NCBI RefSeq assembly: GCF_020149915.1 | Contig: NZ_CP083760.1 | Coordinates: 62,001 to 126,000, forward strand | Direction: 5' to 3' | DNA: 64,000 bases | Source: Candidatus Sulfidibacterium hydrothermale | GTDB taxonomy: Bacteria; Bacteroidota; Bacteroidia; Bacteroidales; F082 | Shown here: one piece after another, positions 46,802 through 55,153 of the stretch | How positions within the stretch are numbered: position 1 is the first letter of the stretch | Layout: each line of letters starts with the position of its first letter | The notes under the pieces: generated by a model | What the model was told of the DNA's origin: nothing | What the model saw: only the letters and a program-made list of their open reading frames with translations | The model's database searches: none | Made by a program: the position numbers and the translations under genes

Positions 46802-48679
46802 TTATATCACCTTTTCAACAACATCAAAAACATCCATTTTTTCAGGTGAAATTATTATGTCTGCTTTTTCTGGAACATCATATTTCTCATCAACTCCTGC
46901 CAAATTACTTAATTTTCCTTCTTCAGCCATTTTATACAAACCATATTTATCGTTCTTTCTACAGTATTCCACATCTGCATCAATATAAACTAGTTTGAAT
47001 TTGTCCTCGCCTATTATTTTCTTTATCTGCTTTCGGATATTTTCCCGAGGTGAAATGAAAGAGCAAATAACAATAATTCCTTGGTCGTTTAGTTGTTTGG
47101 CGATATGCGCAATTTTACGTAAATATTCGACACGATCGGCGGGGGAGTAATCCAGTTCTTTGGACAGGCCTGCCCGTACCGATTTACCGTCAAAAACCAC
47201 TACAATTTTTCCCCGGTTGAACAATTCGCGCTCCAAAGCATAAGCTAATTCATTCTTGCCACTACCATGAAGTCCGGTAATCCAAATGGTGGCCCCTTTT
47301 TGTCCGTATCGTTTTTCACGTTCTTCGGTAGAAATAAGACTACCTTCTCGGATAATGTGTTCGCGTTCTTTTTCGGTAATAAAGCCGGAGCGTTTATCGC
47401 TGCTGAGTTTATCCAGCATCATGCCCACAGCTACTGTGTTGTGGGTGATCGGATCAATCAGAATAAAAGCACCGGTTTGCCGGTTCTTTTTGTAAGCATC
47501 AAAATAAAGCGGTTCTACCGTGGTGATGACTACCCGGCCGATTTCGTTCAGCTCAAAATGGTCAATAGTCTGGTGCTCCAGCGTGTTGACATCTACCCGG
47601 TAACGGATTTGATCAATCTTGGCTTTGGTGCTGTGCGTGTTGTGTTTGATGTAAAATTGGGTAAATGGATTCATGGGCTTTTCGTCCATCCACACCAGCA
47701 TGGCTTCAAAGTGACGGCTCACCTGGGGCAGGTTATCCGGATGTACCAGCATGTTGCCGCGCGAAATATCAATTTCGTCCTCGAGTGTCAGGCTGATACT
47801 CTGCGGTGGAAAAGCATAGTCCAGATCGCCGTCGTACGTGGTAATGGTTTTTACCTTAGATTTTTTCCCGGAAGGCAGTACCATCACCTCATCACCTTTA
47901 CGTACCACGCCCGAAGCCATTTTCCCGGCAAATCCGCGGTATTTCAGGTCGGGACGGATGACATACTGCACCGGATAACGAAAATCTTCAAAATTGCGGT
48001 CGCTGCTCACATGCACGGTTTCCAAAAATTCGAGCATGCTTTGGCCGTGATACCAGGGCATTTTGTCTGACACCTCCACCACGTTATCGCCTTTCAGGGC
48101 CGAAAGCGGAATAAAGGTTACATCTGGTACATCCAGCTGGGTGATAAACCGTTTGTAATCTTCCACAATACGGTCGAAAACTTCCTGTTTGTAATCCACC
48201 AGGTCCATTTTGTTCACAGCCAGTACCACGTGTTTAATACCCAACAGTGAAACCAGAAAAGTATGCCGTTTGGTCTGGGTGATCACTCCTTTGCGGGCAT
48301 CGGCCAGCAAAATAGCGAGATTGGCCGTGGAACCACCGGTAATCATGTTGCGGGTATATTGCTCGTGGCCGGGGGTGTCGGCAATGATAAATTTCCGCTT
48401 GGCGGTGGAAAAATAGCGGTAAGCCACATCGATGGTGATACCTTGTTCGCGTTCGGCTTTCAGGCCGTCGAGCAGCAGGGCATAGTCGATTTCTTCGCCG
48501 GCATGGCCTACCCGTTTGCTGTCGCGTTTTAAAGCCGAAAGCTGGTCTTCGTACAGCTTTTTACTGTCGAACAACAACCGTCCGATAAGGGTTGATTTGC
48601 CGTCGTCCACCGAACCGGCAGTAAGTAATCGTAATAAATCTTTTTTCTGGTCCTGGTCAAGGAATTCTCTGATATCCAT
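46802..48679 (-). CDS. cysNC: Sulfate adenylyltransferase subunit 1 / APS-kinase-like fusion (CysNC), copy 2
   Basis: With CysD, encoded just upstream, this protein makes APS; GTP hydrolysis drives the reaction. The 625-residue protein has the GTPase P-loop GSVDDGKS (residues 22-29), DTPGHEQ and NKMD, two beta-barrel domains, and a C-terminal kinase-like domain from about residue 455. That domain has GLHGSGKN (Asn for Ser/Thr), DGKSVR in place of DGDNxR, and an intact CSFISP loop. Residues up to LSSD equal copy 1; the kinase tail differs at roughly a third or more of positions and is more AT-rich, like the neighbouring island. A full CysC is encoded nearby, so the tail may be regulatory or structural. 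Confidence 0.96.
   Translation of the reverse strand: MDIREFLDQDQKKDLLRLLTAGSVDDGKSTLIGRLLFDSKKLYEDQLSALKRDSKRVGHAGEEIDYALLLDGLKAEREQGITIDVAYRYFSTAKRKFIIADTPGHEQYTRNMITGGSTANLAILLADARKGVITQTKRHTFLVSLLGIKHVVLAVNKMDLVDYKQEVFDRIVEDYKRFITQLDVPDVTFIPLSALKGDNVVEVSDKMPWYHGQSMLEFLETVHVSSDRNFEDFRYPVQYVIRPDLKYRGFAGKMASGVVRKGDEVMVLPSGKKSKVKTITTYDGDLDYAFPPQSISLTLEDEIDISRGNMLVHPDNLPQVSRHFEAMLVWMDEKPMNPFTQFYIKHNTHSTKAKIDQIRYRVDVNTLEHQTIDHFELNEIGRVVITTVEPLYFDAYKKNRQTGAFILIDPITHNTVAVGMMLDKLSSDKRSGFITEKEREHIIREGSLISTEEREKRYGQKGATIWITGLHGSGKNELAYALERELFNRGKIVVVFDGKSVRAGLSKELDYSPADRVEYLRKIAHIAKQLNDQGIIVICSFISPRENIRKQIKKIIGEDKFKLVYIDADVEYCRKNDKYGLYKMAEEGKLSNLAGVDEKYDVPEKADIIISPEKMDVFDVVEKVI
47399..48496 (-). repeat. 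Long inverted repeat, arm 2 (cysN part of cysNC)
   Basis: This is the counterpart of bases 1-1098, gap-free and with only scattered differences. The arms are in opposite orientation about 46 kb apart, so recombination between them would invert the segment with the exopolysaccharide genes. Confidence 0.95.
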
Positions 48680-48717
48680 GCGTTAGTTGTCGTTCAACAT
48701 TTTACTGTCAATAAAAC

Positions 48718-49626
48718 TTAAAAATAACCTTCTCTTTTTTTCTGTTCCATACTGGCTTCCTGGTCGAAGTCGATGACGCGGGTGGTGCGTTCTGATACCG
48801 AAACGGTCATCATCTCTTCCACAATTTTTTCGATGGTGTCGGCTTCCGATTCGATGGCGCCGGTAAGCGGATAGCAGCCGAGCGTACGAAACCGTACTTT
48901 TTTCATCACCGCTTTTTTGCGTAATTCTTCCGGCATGCGGTCATCGTCCACCATAATCCAGTTGCCGTCCACATTGACCACCGGCCGTTCTTTGGCATAA
49001 TAAAGCGGAACGATGGGGATGTTTTCGAGCCGGATGTACTGCCAGATATCCAGTTCTGTCCAGTTTGAGATAGGGAAAACCCGGATGGATTCGCCTTTGT
49101 GCACTTTGGCATTGTAGATATCCCACAGCTCAGGGCGCTGATTTTTGGGGTCCCATTGGTGGTATTTATCGCGGAAAGAGTAAATGCGTTCTTTAGCCCT
49201 TGATTTTTCTTCGTCGCGCCGGGCGCCCCCAAAAGCCGCATCAAATTTGTATTTGTCGAGTGCCTGCAACAAAGCCTGTGTCTTCATCACATCGGTATGT
49301 ACTTTTGATCCGTGCGTAAACGGACCGATACCGGCTTCATACCCTTCTTTGTTGTAGTAAACAATTAAATCCCATCCTTTTTCTTTAGCGTAATTATCTC
49401 TGAATTCGATCATCTCGCGAAATTTCCACTTGGAATCGATATGCATCAAAGGGAAAGGCACCTTTCCGGGATAAAAAGCTTTTTCGGCCAACCGCACCAT
49501 CACTGAAGAATCTTTTCCGATGGAATACAACATCACCGGGTTTTCAAATTCAGCAGCAACTTCGCGGATGATATGAATGGATTCGGCTTCTAATTCACGC
49601 AGATTGTTGATAGAATAAGTTTGCAT
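48718..49626 (-). CDS. cysD: Sulfate adenylyltransferase subunit 2
   Basis: The catalytic subunit of ATP sulfurylase has the PP-loop motif [22 protein letters not shown] near residue 32, [38 protein letters not shown] and the C-terminal GYF, with the usual length of about 300 residues. It adenylates sulfate to APS together with CysN. It lies 38 bases upstream of cysNC and 15 bases downstream of cysC on the same strand, so it is part of a sulfate-activation operon. Confidence 0.97.
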   Translation of the reverse strand: MQTYSINNLRELEAESIHIIREVAAEFENPVMLYSIGKDSSVMVRLAEKAFYPGKVPFPLMHIDSKWKFREMIEFRDNYAKEKGWDLIVYYNKEGYEAGIGPFTHGSKVHTDVMKTQALLQALDKYKFDAAFGGARRDEEKSRAKERIYSFRDKYHQWDPKNQRPELWDIYNAKVHKGESIRVFPISNWTELDIWQYIRLENIPIVPLYYAKERPVVNVDGNWIMVDDDRMPEELRKKAVMKKVRFRTLGCYPLTGAIESEADTIEKIVEEMMTVSVSERTTRVIDFDQEASMEQKKREGYF

Positions 49627-49641
49627 AGGGTATTTTTTGTA

Positions 49642-50259
49642 TTACAGTACTTTAAGCGGATCAAACTTAATTTCCGGCAATATCTTTTTGAGCATATGCT
49701 GTACTGTTCTGTCGATATCAGGGTGGGTGTTATCTACTCTTAAAAAAGGTTTTTGGGGTGCTTCAAACGGAGCAGAGATGCCGGTAAAATTTTTGATCTC
49801 ACCGGTCCGGGCTTTTTTATACAAACCTTTCGGATCGCGTTGTTCACAAACTTCCAGCGGCGTATCCACAAATATCTCCAGGAAATCCTCCTCACCTATA
49901 ATCTCTTTGGCCATTTTTCGCATTTGGTTAGTCGGGCTGATAAAAGAACACAAAAGAATAATGCCACAATTCATGAACAGTTTGGAAACTTCCGCAATCC
50001 GCCGGATGTTTTCTATCCGGTCTTCATCGGTAAATTGCAGGTTTTTATTGATTCCGGAGCGCACATTGTCGCCATCAAGTATCTGGCAGAAATAATTCAA
50101 CTCGAACAATCTTTTTTCCAACAGACTGGCCAGGGTAGTTTTGCCGGAACCGGAAAGACCGGTAAACCAAATGACTTTGGCGCGTTGTTTTAAATAGATT
50201 TCTTTTTCGCGGCGGTCTTTGATTTTGTCGAAGACGGTGTGGATATTGTTTTTATTCAT
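49642..50259 (-). CDS. cysC: Adenylylsulfate kinase
   Basis: The enzyme phosphorylates APS to PAPS, the sulfate donor of the sulfotransferases. The 205-residue protein has a standard Walker A (GLSGSGKTTLASLLE), LDGDNVRSGINKNLQF, the phospho-acceptor loop CSFISPTNQMRKM, and FVDTPLEVCEQRDPKGLYKKARTGEIKNFTGISAPFE. Every motif that is altered in the CysNC tails is intact here, so this is the likely true APS kinase. Confidence 0.96.
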   Translation of the reverse strand: MNKNNIHTVFDKIKDRREKEIYLKQRAKVIWFTGLSGSGKTTLASLLEKRLFELNYFCQILDGDNVRSGINKNLQFTDEDRIENIRRIAEVSKLFMNCGIILLCSFISPTNQMRKMAKEIIGEEDFLEIFVDTPLEVCEQRDPKGLYKKARTGEIKNFTGISAPFEAPQKPFLRVDNTHPDIDRTVQHMLKKILPEIKFDPLKVL

Positions 50260-50533
50260 GATGTAAAAAGTTCAAAGGTTAAAGGGGAGGTAAAGGATAA
50301 AATTCAAAGGATAAAGGTTAAAGGAGTTAACGTTTTTTGGATGTTTTAGAATAGATGCTACCAAGAATTTTCATAAGTTCATTTGACTCGTCACGTTGTG
50401 CAAGCCATTCGTTATAGTTATCTGTAATTGCAATAACCAAACGAATCCAATAGTTGGACTCCCGCATTTCTTTTAACGCAATACCGATTTTATTCGAAAA
50501 ATCAGCTTTCGAAACAGCTCCTTGTGCCTCTTT

Positions 50534-50853
50534 ACCCTGTCAAATACGAATGAATCAACTTTTATTATTAGAATTTAAGAATGTTTTTAGTCTATTCCTT
50601 AAGAACATTTTCCCATAAAAAGTTTTTAGATATTTCTCACGACGAAGCGCATCTTTTTGTGACAAACATGCTTCATAATAAATTAGCTTTAATGGCCTTC
50701 TGTTTTTTGTTGAACTGACCTGCCCTTTAAAATGTTCATTCATTCGTTGTATCAAATTTGAAGTATACCCTGTGTAGAACTTATTATCTTTTTCACTTAA
50801 TAAAACGTAGACAAAAAAGAAATCATCCATAATTTGACACAATTTGACAGGGT
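50534..50853. mobile_element. 320-base inverted-repeat unit containing only a GIY-YIG gene
   Basis: The ends ACCCTGTCAAAT (50534-50545) and ATTTGACAGGGT (50842-50853) are perfect 12-base inverted repeats, extendable to 15 with one mismatch. The unit splits a four-helix-bundle gene cleanly. An additional direct AATTTGACA lies inside the right end (50831-50839 and 50841-50849). No obvious target duplication is seen. Confidence 0.75.
50555..50830 (-). CDS. Small GIY-YIG nuclease-domain protein carried by the inverted-repeat unit
   Basis: The 91-residue product from the ATG at 50830 reads MDDFFFVYVLLSEKDNKFYTGYTSNLIQRMNEHFKG at its N-terminus (strand pair VYVL...YTG, catalytic Arg). It then has YYEACLSQKDALRREKYLKTFYGKMFLRNRL with the conserved Glu. 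The gene fills almost the whole space between the terminal inverted repeats. The longer frame back to 50866 begins in the interrupted host gene and is not preferred. By itself the family suggests DNA nicking; a role in mobility of the unit is inference. Confidence 0.85.
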   Translation of the reverse strand: MDDFFFVYVLLSEKDNKFYTGYTSNLIQRMNEHFKGQVSSTKNRRPLKLIYYEACLSQKDALRREKYLKTFYGKMFLRNRLKTFLNSNNKS

Positions 50854-51091
50854 GAATAGTTTGCACCGCTGGATGTGGCAGATTTTATCAGCTGATAGCT
50901 AATTATATCATATTCTTTCCCTTTTGGGAATTCTCTTACCAAAGATATTATTTGGATTGAAAACTCAAATAAACGTTGTGATAAGTTATTATTATCCGAC
51001 TGCATTTTTTTTAATTTTCTCAATTATTTTTTATCCCAGCCCCCATTTTAACCTTTCCACTTTAACCTTTAACCCTGATCCTCGAGACAAA

Positions 51092-51883
51092 TTATTTCGT
51101 CACAACAAACCACGGGTTTAAAATATCTTCCTTATTGTATACTAAAGGTTCATTGGTGTTGGCAATAAGAACTTTCCCTCCGGCGGCACGGACAATGGCA
51201 TCACCGGCAGCCGTATCCCATTCGGAAGTCGGGGCAAAACGGGGATAAATATCCGCTTCACCTTCAGCAACCATGCAGAGTTTCAGCGAACTCCCTTTAG
51301 AAACTATTTTTACATTAGAATGCGCTTTTTCTAATTTTTTAATAAAATCTTCGGTTTCTTTTGTTAAGTGTGAACGACTGGCCACAATACCAAAATAATT
51401 TTTCGGGTTCTTTTTAGGAATCCTATTTTCTTCTTTTAATTCTTTATTTATATCTTGTTTTTTACCGGCTTGTTCTATTTTATAAGCTCCCTCTTTGCGA
51501 TCTCCAACGTATAAAATATCCAAAACCGGGGCATATACCACCCCCATTACCGGAACCTGATTTTCCACAAGTGCTATATTTACTGTAAACTCGCCATTTT
51601 TCTTCACAAACTCTTTGGTACCATCCAGCGGATCCACAATCCAGAGTCTTTTCCAGTTTTTTCGTTCGGAATAAGGAATGTTGCGTCCTTCTTCGCTCAA
51701 TACGGGAATTCTGGTTTTTTTCAGATAAGACATGATCACTTCGTTAGCGCTTTTGTCCGCTTGTGTCAATGGGGAACTATCGCTTTTATATTCCACATTA
51801 AAATCTGTTTTATAGATTTCGAGGATGGATTTGCCGGCATCTAATGATGCGGAGATTATTGTTGAGAGAAAATTTTTATCCAT
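51092..51883 (-). CDS. cysQ: 3'(2'),5'-bisphosphate nucleotidase
   Basis: This inositol-monophosphatase-fold enzyme hydrolyses PAP (and PAPS), removing the inhibitory by-product of sulfotransferases. The 263-residue protein has the metal-binding IPVLSEEGRNIPYSER, the signature LWIVDPLDGTKEFVKKNGEFTVNIALV, and the C-terminal TSEWDTAAGDAIVRAAGG. It lies in the sulfate-activation operon between the transporter and cysC. Confidence 0.95.
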   Translation of the reverse strand: MDKNFLSTIISASLDAGKSILEIYKTDFNVEYKSDSSPLTQADKSANEVIMSYLKKTRIPVLSEEGRNIPYSERKNWKRLWIVDPLDGTKEFVKKNGEFTVNIALVENQVPVMGVVYAPVLDILYVGDRKEGAYKIEQAGKKQDINKELKEENRIPKKNPKNYFGIVASRSHLTKETEDFIKKLEKAHSNVKIVSKGSSLKLCMVAEGEADIYPRFAPTSEWDTAAGDAIVRAAGGKVLIANTNEPLVYNKEDILNPWFVVTK

Positions 51884-51933
51884 AGTTTTTGGGAACAGTG
51901 TTTTGGAGTTAGTATTATTTTTATGTCATTCTG

Positions 51934-52032
51934 AACGGTGTGAGTAGGGCTGCAGGAAGCGAGTGAAGAATCTCACTTAAAAAAACACTTCTATTGTTGT
52001 TTTAGATCCTTCACTACGTTCAGGACGACAAA
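51934..52032. repeat. Intergenic palindromic repeat, TTCACTACG family
   Basis: GTCATTCTGAACGGTGTGAG...GTGAAGAATCTC and AGATCCTTCACTACGTTCAG..ACGAC form imperfect inverted arms separated by about 40 bases. Confidence 0.65.
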
Positions 52033-52121
52033 TGAGAGAAAAAATAGAACTTCTACGTTTCTTATTTGGGATTTCTGTTTGTTGTTTTAGTATTTTTCAA
52101 GTAAAAAGCGTAAAGTTTCTC

Positions 52122-52265
52122 TGTCGTTTAACTCTGAGTCAAAGGTAGGGTTTCTGTGATAGGACGGTGTGAGAGTCTCTTTTTCATATTTCGGCATTAA
52201 TAGTCCAAGATGCTCACGCAGCGCATCCTCCTTTTTCGGCCCAATGGCTGCTCAGCATTGAACGG
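52122..52265. repeat. Hairpin repeats with CTGAG...CGTGAG shoulders, cluster 3
   Basis: GTTTAACTCTGAG...GTGTGAGAGTCTC is followed after a 30-base spacer by GATGCTCACGC...GCTCAGCATTGAACG. The pair has the same design as the clusters at 26862-28125. Confidence 0.65.
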
Positions 52266-52342
52266 ACAGAAAAATAGCCAGCTTAAAATACACATACTTT
52301 TTATCCCTTTAGTTTTTATTAGCAGGACAACAATGAACATTC

Positions 52343-54130
52343 TCAATTAATCTTCAGCCCAAACTGCAAAACCAACCCCAATACAGCAACCAGCATAAAT
52401 AAAAGGGTCATAGGAAGTCCGATCCGGAAAAAATCTTTAAAATTATATCCTCCCGGTCCGTAAACCATCAAGTTGGTCTGATATCCGATGGGGGTAATAA
52501 AGCTGGCCGCCCCGGCAAAAGCCACCAACAAAGCAAACGGCTTTGGATTGGTGCCCAGTTGGGCAGCCAAACTCATAGCGATCGGAAAAATAATGGCTAC
52601 CGAAGCAATGTTTGTAATAATAGCCGCCAACAAATTAGTTATTAAAAATATGCCGATAAAAAGGGTAACAATGCCATATGGTTTTAACAACTCTATGAAA
52701 ACATTGGAAACACCGGCAGCAATGCCGGTTTTAATCATGGCTGTTCCCAACGCCAGAGAAAGAGCAATGATCAAAATCAGGTTATAATTAATGGCTTTAT
52801 ACAGCTCACGAGGAGAAGCTACTTTTGTCAACAGTAAAAGCACCATAAAAACAAGCAATGAGTTGAACAACGGCACCCAGTGCAATGATGAGAGTACGAT
52901 AGAAACCAAAAGCCCGCCTACAATAAGTAAACTTTGACGTACAGGCATTTTTTCAATACTCCGGATATTGTTGAGCATATAAAAGTCTTTGGAGTCCTGA
53001 GTACGTTTTTCAAAATCTTTACCGGCTATCAGTAAAAGCAAGTCCCCGGCAGATAATTTCACATCGCCTATTTTCCCCCTGATTTTTTCTCCATTCCGGT
53101 GAACGGCAATAATTGCCGCGTCAAAACGTCCACGGAAATTACTTTCTTTAACGGTTTTCCCTATCAACCCGGAATTAGGTGATACGACCACTTCTACCAG
53201 CTCTGTTTTGTTTCTCTTAGCAAACATGCCCAATTGCGAAGGTTGAAGTGTTTTATTATTTTCCACCATATCGGCAATCGTTTCGGTATTTCCGGCAAAA
53301 ATCAAAAGATCTTCTTCAAAAATCATGGTCTGCGGAGTTACCGGAGATAACGTTCTGTCTTCGCGAATAATTTCCACTAAAAATAATCCTTTCAGGTTTC
53401 GCAACCGGGCACCTTCAATGGTTTTGTTATGATATTGGGAACCTTTTGCCACTTTCATCTCCACAATATATTCTCTGGATTTTTCTTCGATGTTATCCAT
53501 CACATCCCCTTTATCTGGAAGTAACTTATCCGAAAAAAAGACCAGATAAAGTCCGCCAAGAAGAATCATCACCACACCTACCGGAGTAAAATCAAAAATA
53601 TCCAGTGATTTAAAAGCCGGGAAAAGCGACTGGTCGGCCACCATTCCATTAACAACAAGGTTAGTGGATGTCCCAATCAAAGAGGCTGTTCCGCCAAGGA
53701 TCGCTGCGTAGGAAAGTGGGATAAGTAATTTCGATGGGGCAATATTGTTTCGTTTTCCCCAGTTGTGCACGTAAGGCATCATAATGGCCACTAGCGGCGT
53801 ATTGTTAATAAAAGCGGACAGGGCAGAAACAGGAAAAATAAGTTTAAAAATAAATTTTTTATAAGAAAATGTCCTGCGGAAAAACCGGTCAAACAGGTTG
53901 TCAATTAACGTTGATTTTCGAATGACTTCTCCAATAAGTAATAACAAAATGATAACGGCTAGTTGCTCATTGGCAAATCCTTTGAGCATTTCTTCAGGAG
54001 TTAAGATCCGGAAAATCCCAAGTATACTAATCCCAATAATAAACGTAAACCCCGGACCGAACAGATTCTTGTATAAAGAAACGATCAGAAAGAGAATAAC
54101 AAGAGTTACTATGATTTGGTTTAAGGACAA
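52343..54130 (-). CDS. SLC13-family sulfate/anion transporter with two TrkA-C domains
   Basis: The 595-residue protein has about ten to twelve membrane helices in two blocks. They frame two cytoplasmic TrkA-C (RCK_C) domains at roughly residues 205-285 and 300-370 (EMKVAKGSQYHNKTIEGARLRNLKGLFLVEI; VVVSPNSGLIGKTVKESNFRGRFDAAIIAVHRNGEKI). Family motifs include FINNTPLVAIMMPYV, TSTNLVVNG and the final GYQTNLMVYGPGGY. This arrangement is found in plant/algal and bacterial sulfate permeases such as SAC1/SLT-type proteins. Its place beside cysQ, cysC, cysD and cysNC supports sulfate uptake. The start appears to be TTG. Confidence 0.88.
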   Translation of the reverse strand: MSLNQIIVTLVILFLIVSLYKNLFGPGFTFIIGISILGIFRILTPEEMLKGFANEQLAVIILLLLIGEVIRKSTLIDNLFDRFFRRTFSYKKFIFKLIFPVSALSAFINNTPLVAIMMPYVHNWGKRNNIAPSKLLIPLSYAAILGGTASLIGTSTNLVVNGMVADQSLFPAFKSLDIFDFTPVGVVMILLGGLYLVFFSDKLLPDKGDVMDNIEEKSREYIVEMKVAKGSQYHNKTIEGARLRNLKGLFLVEIIREDRTLSPVTPQTMIFEEDLLIFAGNTETIADMVENNKTLQPSQLGMFAKRNKTELVEVVVSPNSGLIGKTVKESNFRGRFDAAIIAVHRNGEKIRGKIGDVKLSAGDLLLLIAGKDFEKRTQDSKDFYMLNNIRSIEKMPVRQSLLIVGGLLVSIVLSSLHWVPLFNSLLVFMVLLLLTKVASPRELYKAINYNLILIIALSLALGTAMIKTGIAAGVSNVFIELLKPYGIVTLFIGIFLITNLLAAIITNIASVAIIFPIAMSLAAQLGTNPKPFALLVAFAGAASFITPIGYQTNLMVYGPGGYNFKDFFRIGLPMTLLFMLVAVLGLVLQFGLKIN

Positions 54131-54546
54131 TTGTGTTTTTTGTTACTGGTTACTAGTTGCTGGTTTCGAGTCTAGGATTTAGCGTTTTTTAGTGAAGAAT
54201 GAAAAGTGAAAAATACCCGATTCATGGTATGTAATCCTGCTTATCATTTTTCATTTGTTTTGCGTTCAGCGTTTGGCGTTCGTCCCCTCGCCACTTCGCA
54301 ATTTCGTTACTATCGTTCGTTACTTTTACCTTTTTACTTTAAACTTTCACATTTTTCAGAGAAAGGCCTCTTTTTTCTGTATTTTTTTGAGATCCTTCAC
54401 TACGCTTCGCTCCGTTCAGGATGATAGTCGTGTTTGAAAAAATTCATATTATAATTTAAACACGTTGTCTGGTTTTTCCCTGATCATATTCCGTAAGTCA
54501 ACAATCAAATAAAGCATTCATAGGTTTTGTGTTCAACGTTTTGCGT
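54131..54546. other. Gene-free region with a palindrome fragment and a dehydrogenase 3'-end relic
   Basis: It holds low-complexity sequence with gcgttcagcgtttggcgttcg-type wording, a TTCACTACG palindrome fragment (54387-54426), and a relic of the 3' end of the nucleotide-sugar dehydrogenase gene (54449-54512). Confidence 0.6.
54449..54512 (-). pseudogene. Relic B of the 3' end of the nucleotide-sugar dehydrogenase gene
   Basis: On the minus strand it reads LIVDLRNMIREKPDNVFKL and a stop. This aligns with the true end LVVDLRNMIKDKTDKVFKL of the gene at 55154. Only the last approximately 20 codons are present. Confidence 0.8.
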
Positions 54547-54936
54547 TTATAGCCTAAATTTAGTCCCTTTGTAAGGGGAGTTTTTGAGATAATTCATAAA
54601 ACGTTTAATCTTTCGGGACAATTTATCCGTTCTTTCTAAAAGTTCTTTTAATACTTCTTCTGAAATATATTCGTAATCAAATGCACGATACGATTGAGAC
54701 CTTACTTCTTCATTTGATCCCTTGGCTATTGAAAGAAAATTACTGAACTCTTTGTTCCCATCTCTACCAAAACCTTCAGCCAAATTATCCATTATTGATC
54801 CTGCTGCAGCTCTTATCTGATCACGAAATCTATAATCTTTAACAAATGGCTCTTTGGATGTAATTTGAAAAACAAACTTTGCAAGTTTTCTGGCTTCCTG
54901 CCAAACTTCTAAATCTTCAAAATTGTTAATTTTCAT
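54547..54936 (-). CDS. Four-helix-bundle protein (S23/IVS family)
   Basis: The 129-residue protein reads FEDLEVWQEARKLAKFVFQIT...FRDQIRAAAGSIMDNLAEGFGR...EFSNFLSIAKGSNEEVRSQSYRAFDYEYI, the standard pattern of the family first seen in 23S rRNA intervening sequences. The proteins form pentameric helical bundles of unknown function. It lies between two relics of the dehydrogenase 3' end. A 3' fragment of a second copy follows at 55096-55148. Confidence 0.9.
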   Translation of the reverse strand: MKINNFEDLEVWQEARKLAKFVFQITSKEPFVKDYRFRDQIRAAAGSIMDNLAEGFGRDGNKEFSNFLSIAKGSNEEVRSQSYRAFDYEYISEEVLKELLERTDKLSRKIKRFMNYLKNSPYKGTKFRL

Positions 54937-54993
54937 TTCTGAAAACAGATATTCTCCTAAACACTTTAACGCTAAACACAGAACACTGAACGT

Positions 54994-55056
54994 TTATAAT
55001 TTAAAAACCTTATTCGTTTTTCCCTTCGCCATATTCATCAAACCCACAATCAAGTA
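54994..55056 (-). pseudogene. Relic A of the 3' end of the nucleotide-sugar dehydrogenase gene
   Basis: It reads LIVGLMNMAKGKTNKVFKL and a stop, again matching the last approximately 20 codons of the dehydrogenase. The following bases (ttcataggttttgtgttcag...) repeat those after relic B almost exactly. Confidence 0.8.
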
Positions 55057-55095
55057 AAGCGTTCATAGGTTTTGTGTTCAGCGTTTGGCGTTTAT

Positions 55096-55148
55096 AGCCT
55101 TTTAATCCCTTTGTAAGGGGCATTTTTGAGATAATTCATAAAATACAA
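55096..55148 (-). pseudogene. 3' fragment of a four-helix-bundle gene
   Basis: On the minus strand it reads FMNYLKNAPYKGIKRL, the same end as the intact gene at 54547 (MNYLKNSPYKGTKFRL). The rest of that copy is gone. Confidence 0.7.
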
Positions 55149-55153
55149 AACTT

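Larger units (their letters stand above)
50327..51023 (-). pseudogene. Four-helix-bundle (S23/IVS-type) gene interrupted by a 320-base GIY-YIG unit
   Basis: The N-terminal part (51023-50856, MRKLKKMQSDNNNLSQRLFEF...ATSSGANY) and the C-terminal part (50533-50327, KEAQGAVSKADFSNKIGIALKEMRESNYWIRLVIAI...SKTSKKR) together make a normal family member. They are separated by the unit at 50534-50853. Both halves are free of other damage, so the insertion looks recent. Confidence 0.88.
51884..52342. other. Gene-free region with two repeat families
   Basis: It contains a copy of the TTCACTACG palindrome (51934-52032) and a pair of CTGAG...CGTGAG hairpins (52122-52265). Nothing else is recognisable. 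Confidence 0.6.

Noticed and set aside
47267-48070. Plus-strand frame of 267 codons opposite cysNC
   Set aside because: It repeats as a shadow frame opposite copy 1 and has no domain. The minus-strand cysNC explains the region.
1-48679. The second cysNC copy as a pure assembly artefact
   Set aside because: The copies differ at scattered silent sites, have completely different kinase tails and different neighbours, so they are real paralogues. Orientation of the intervening segment remains open.
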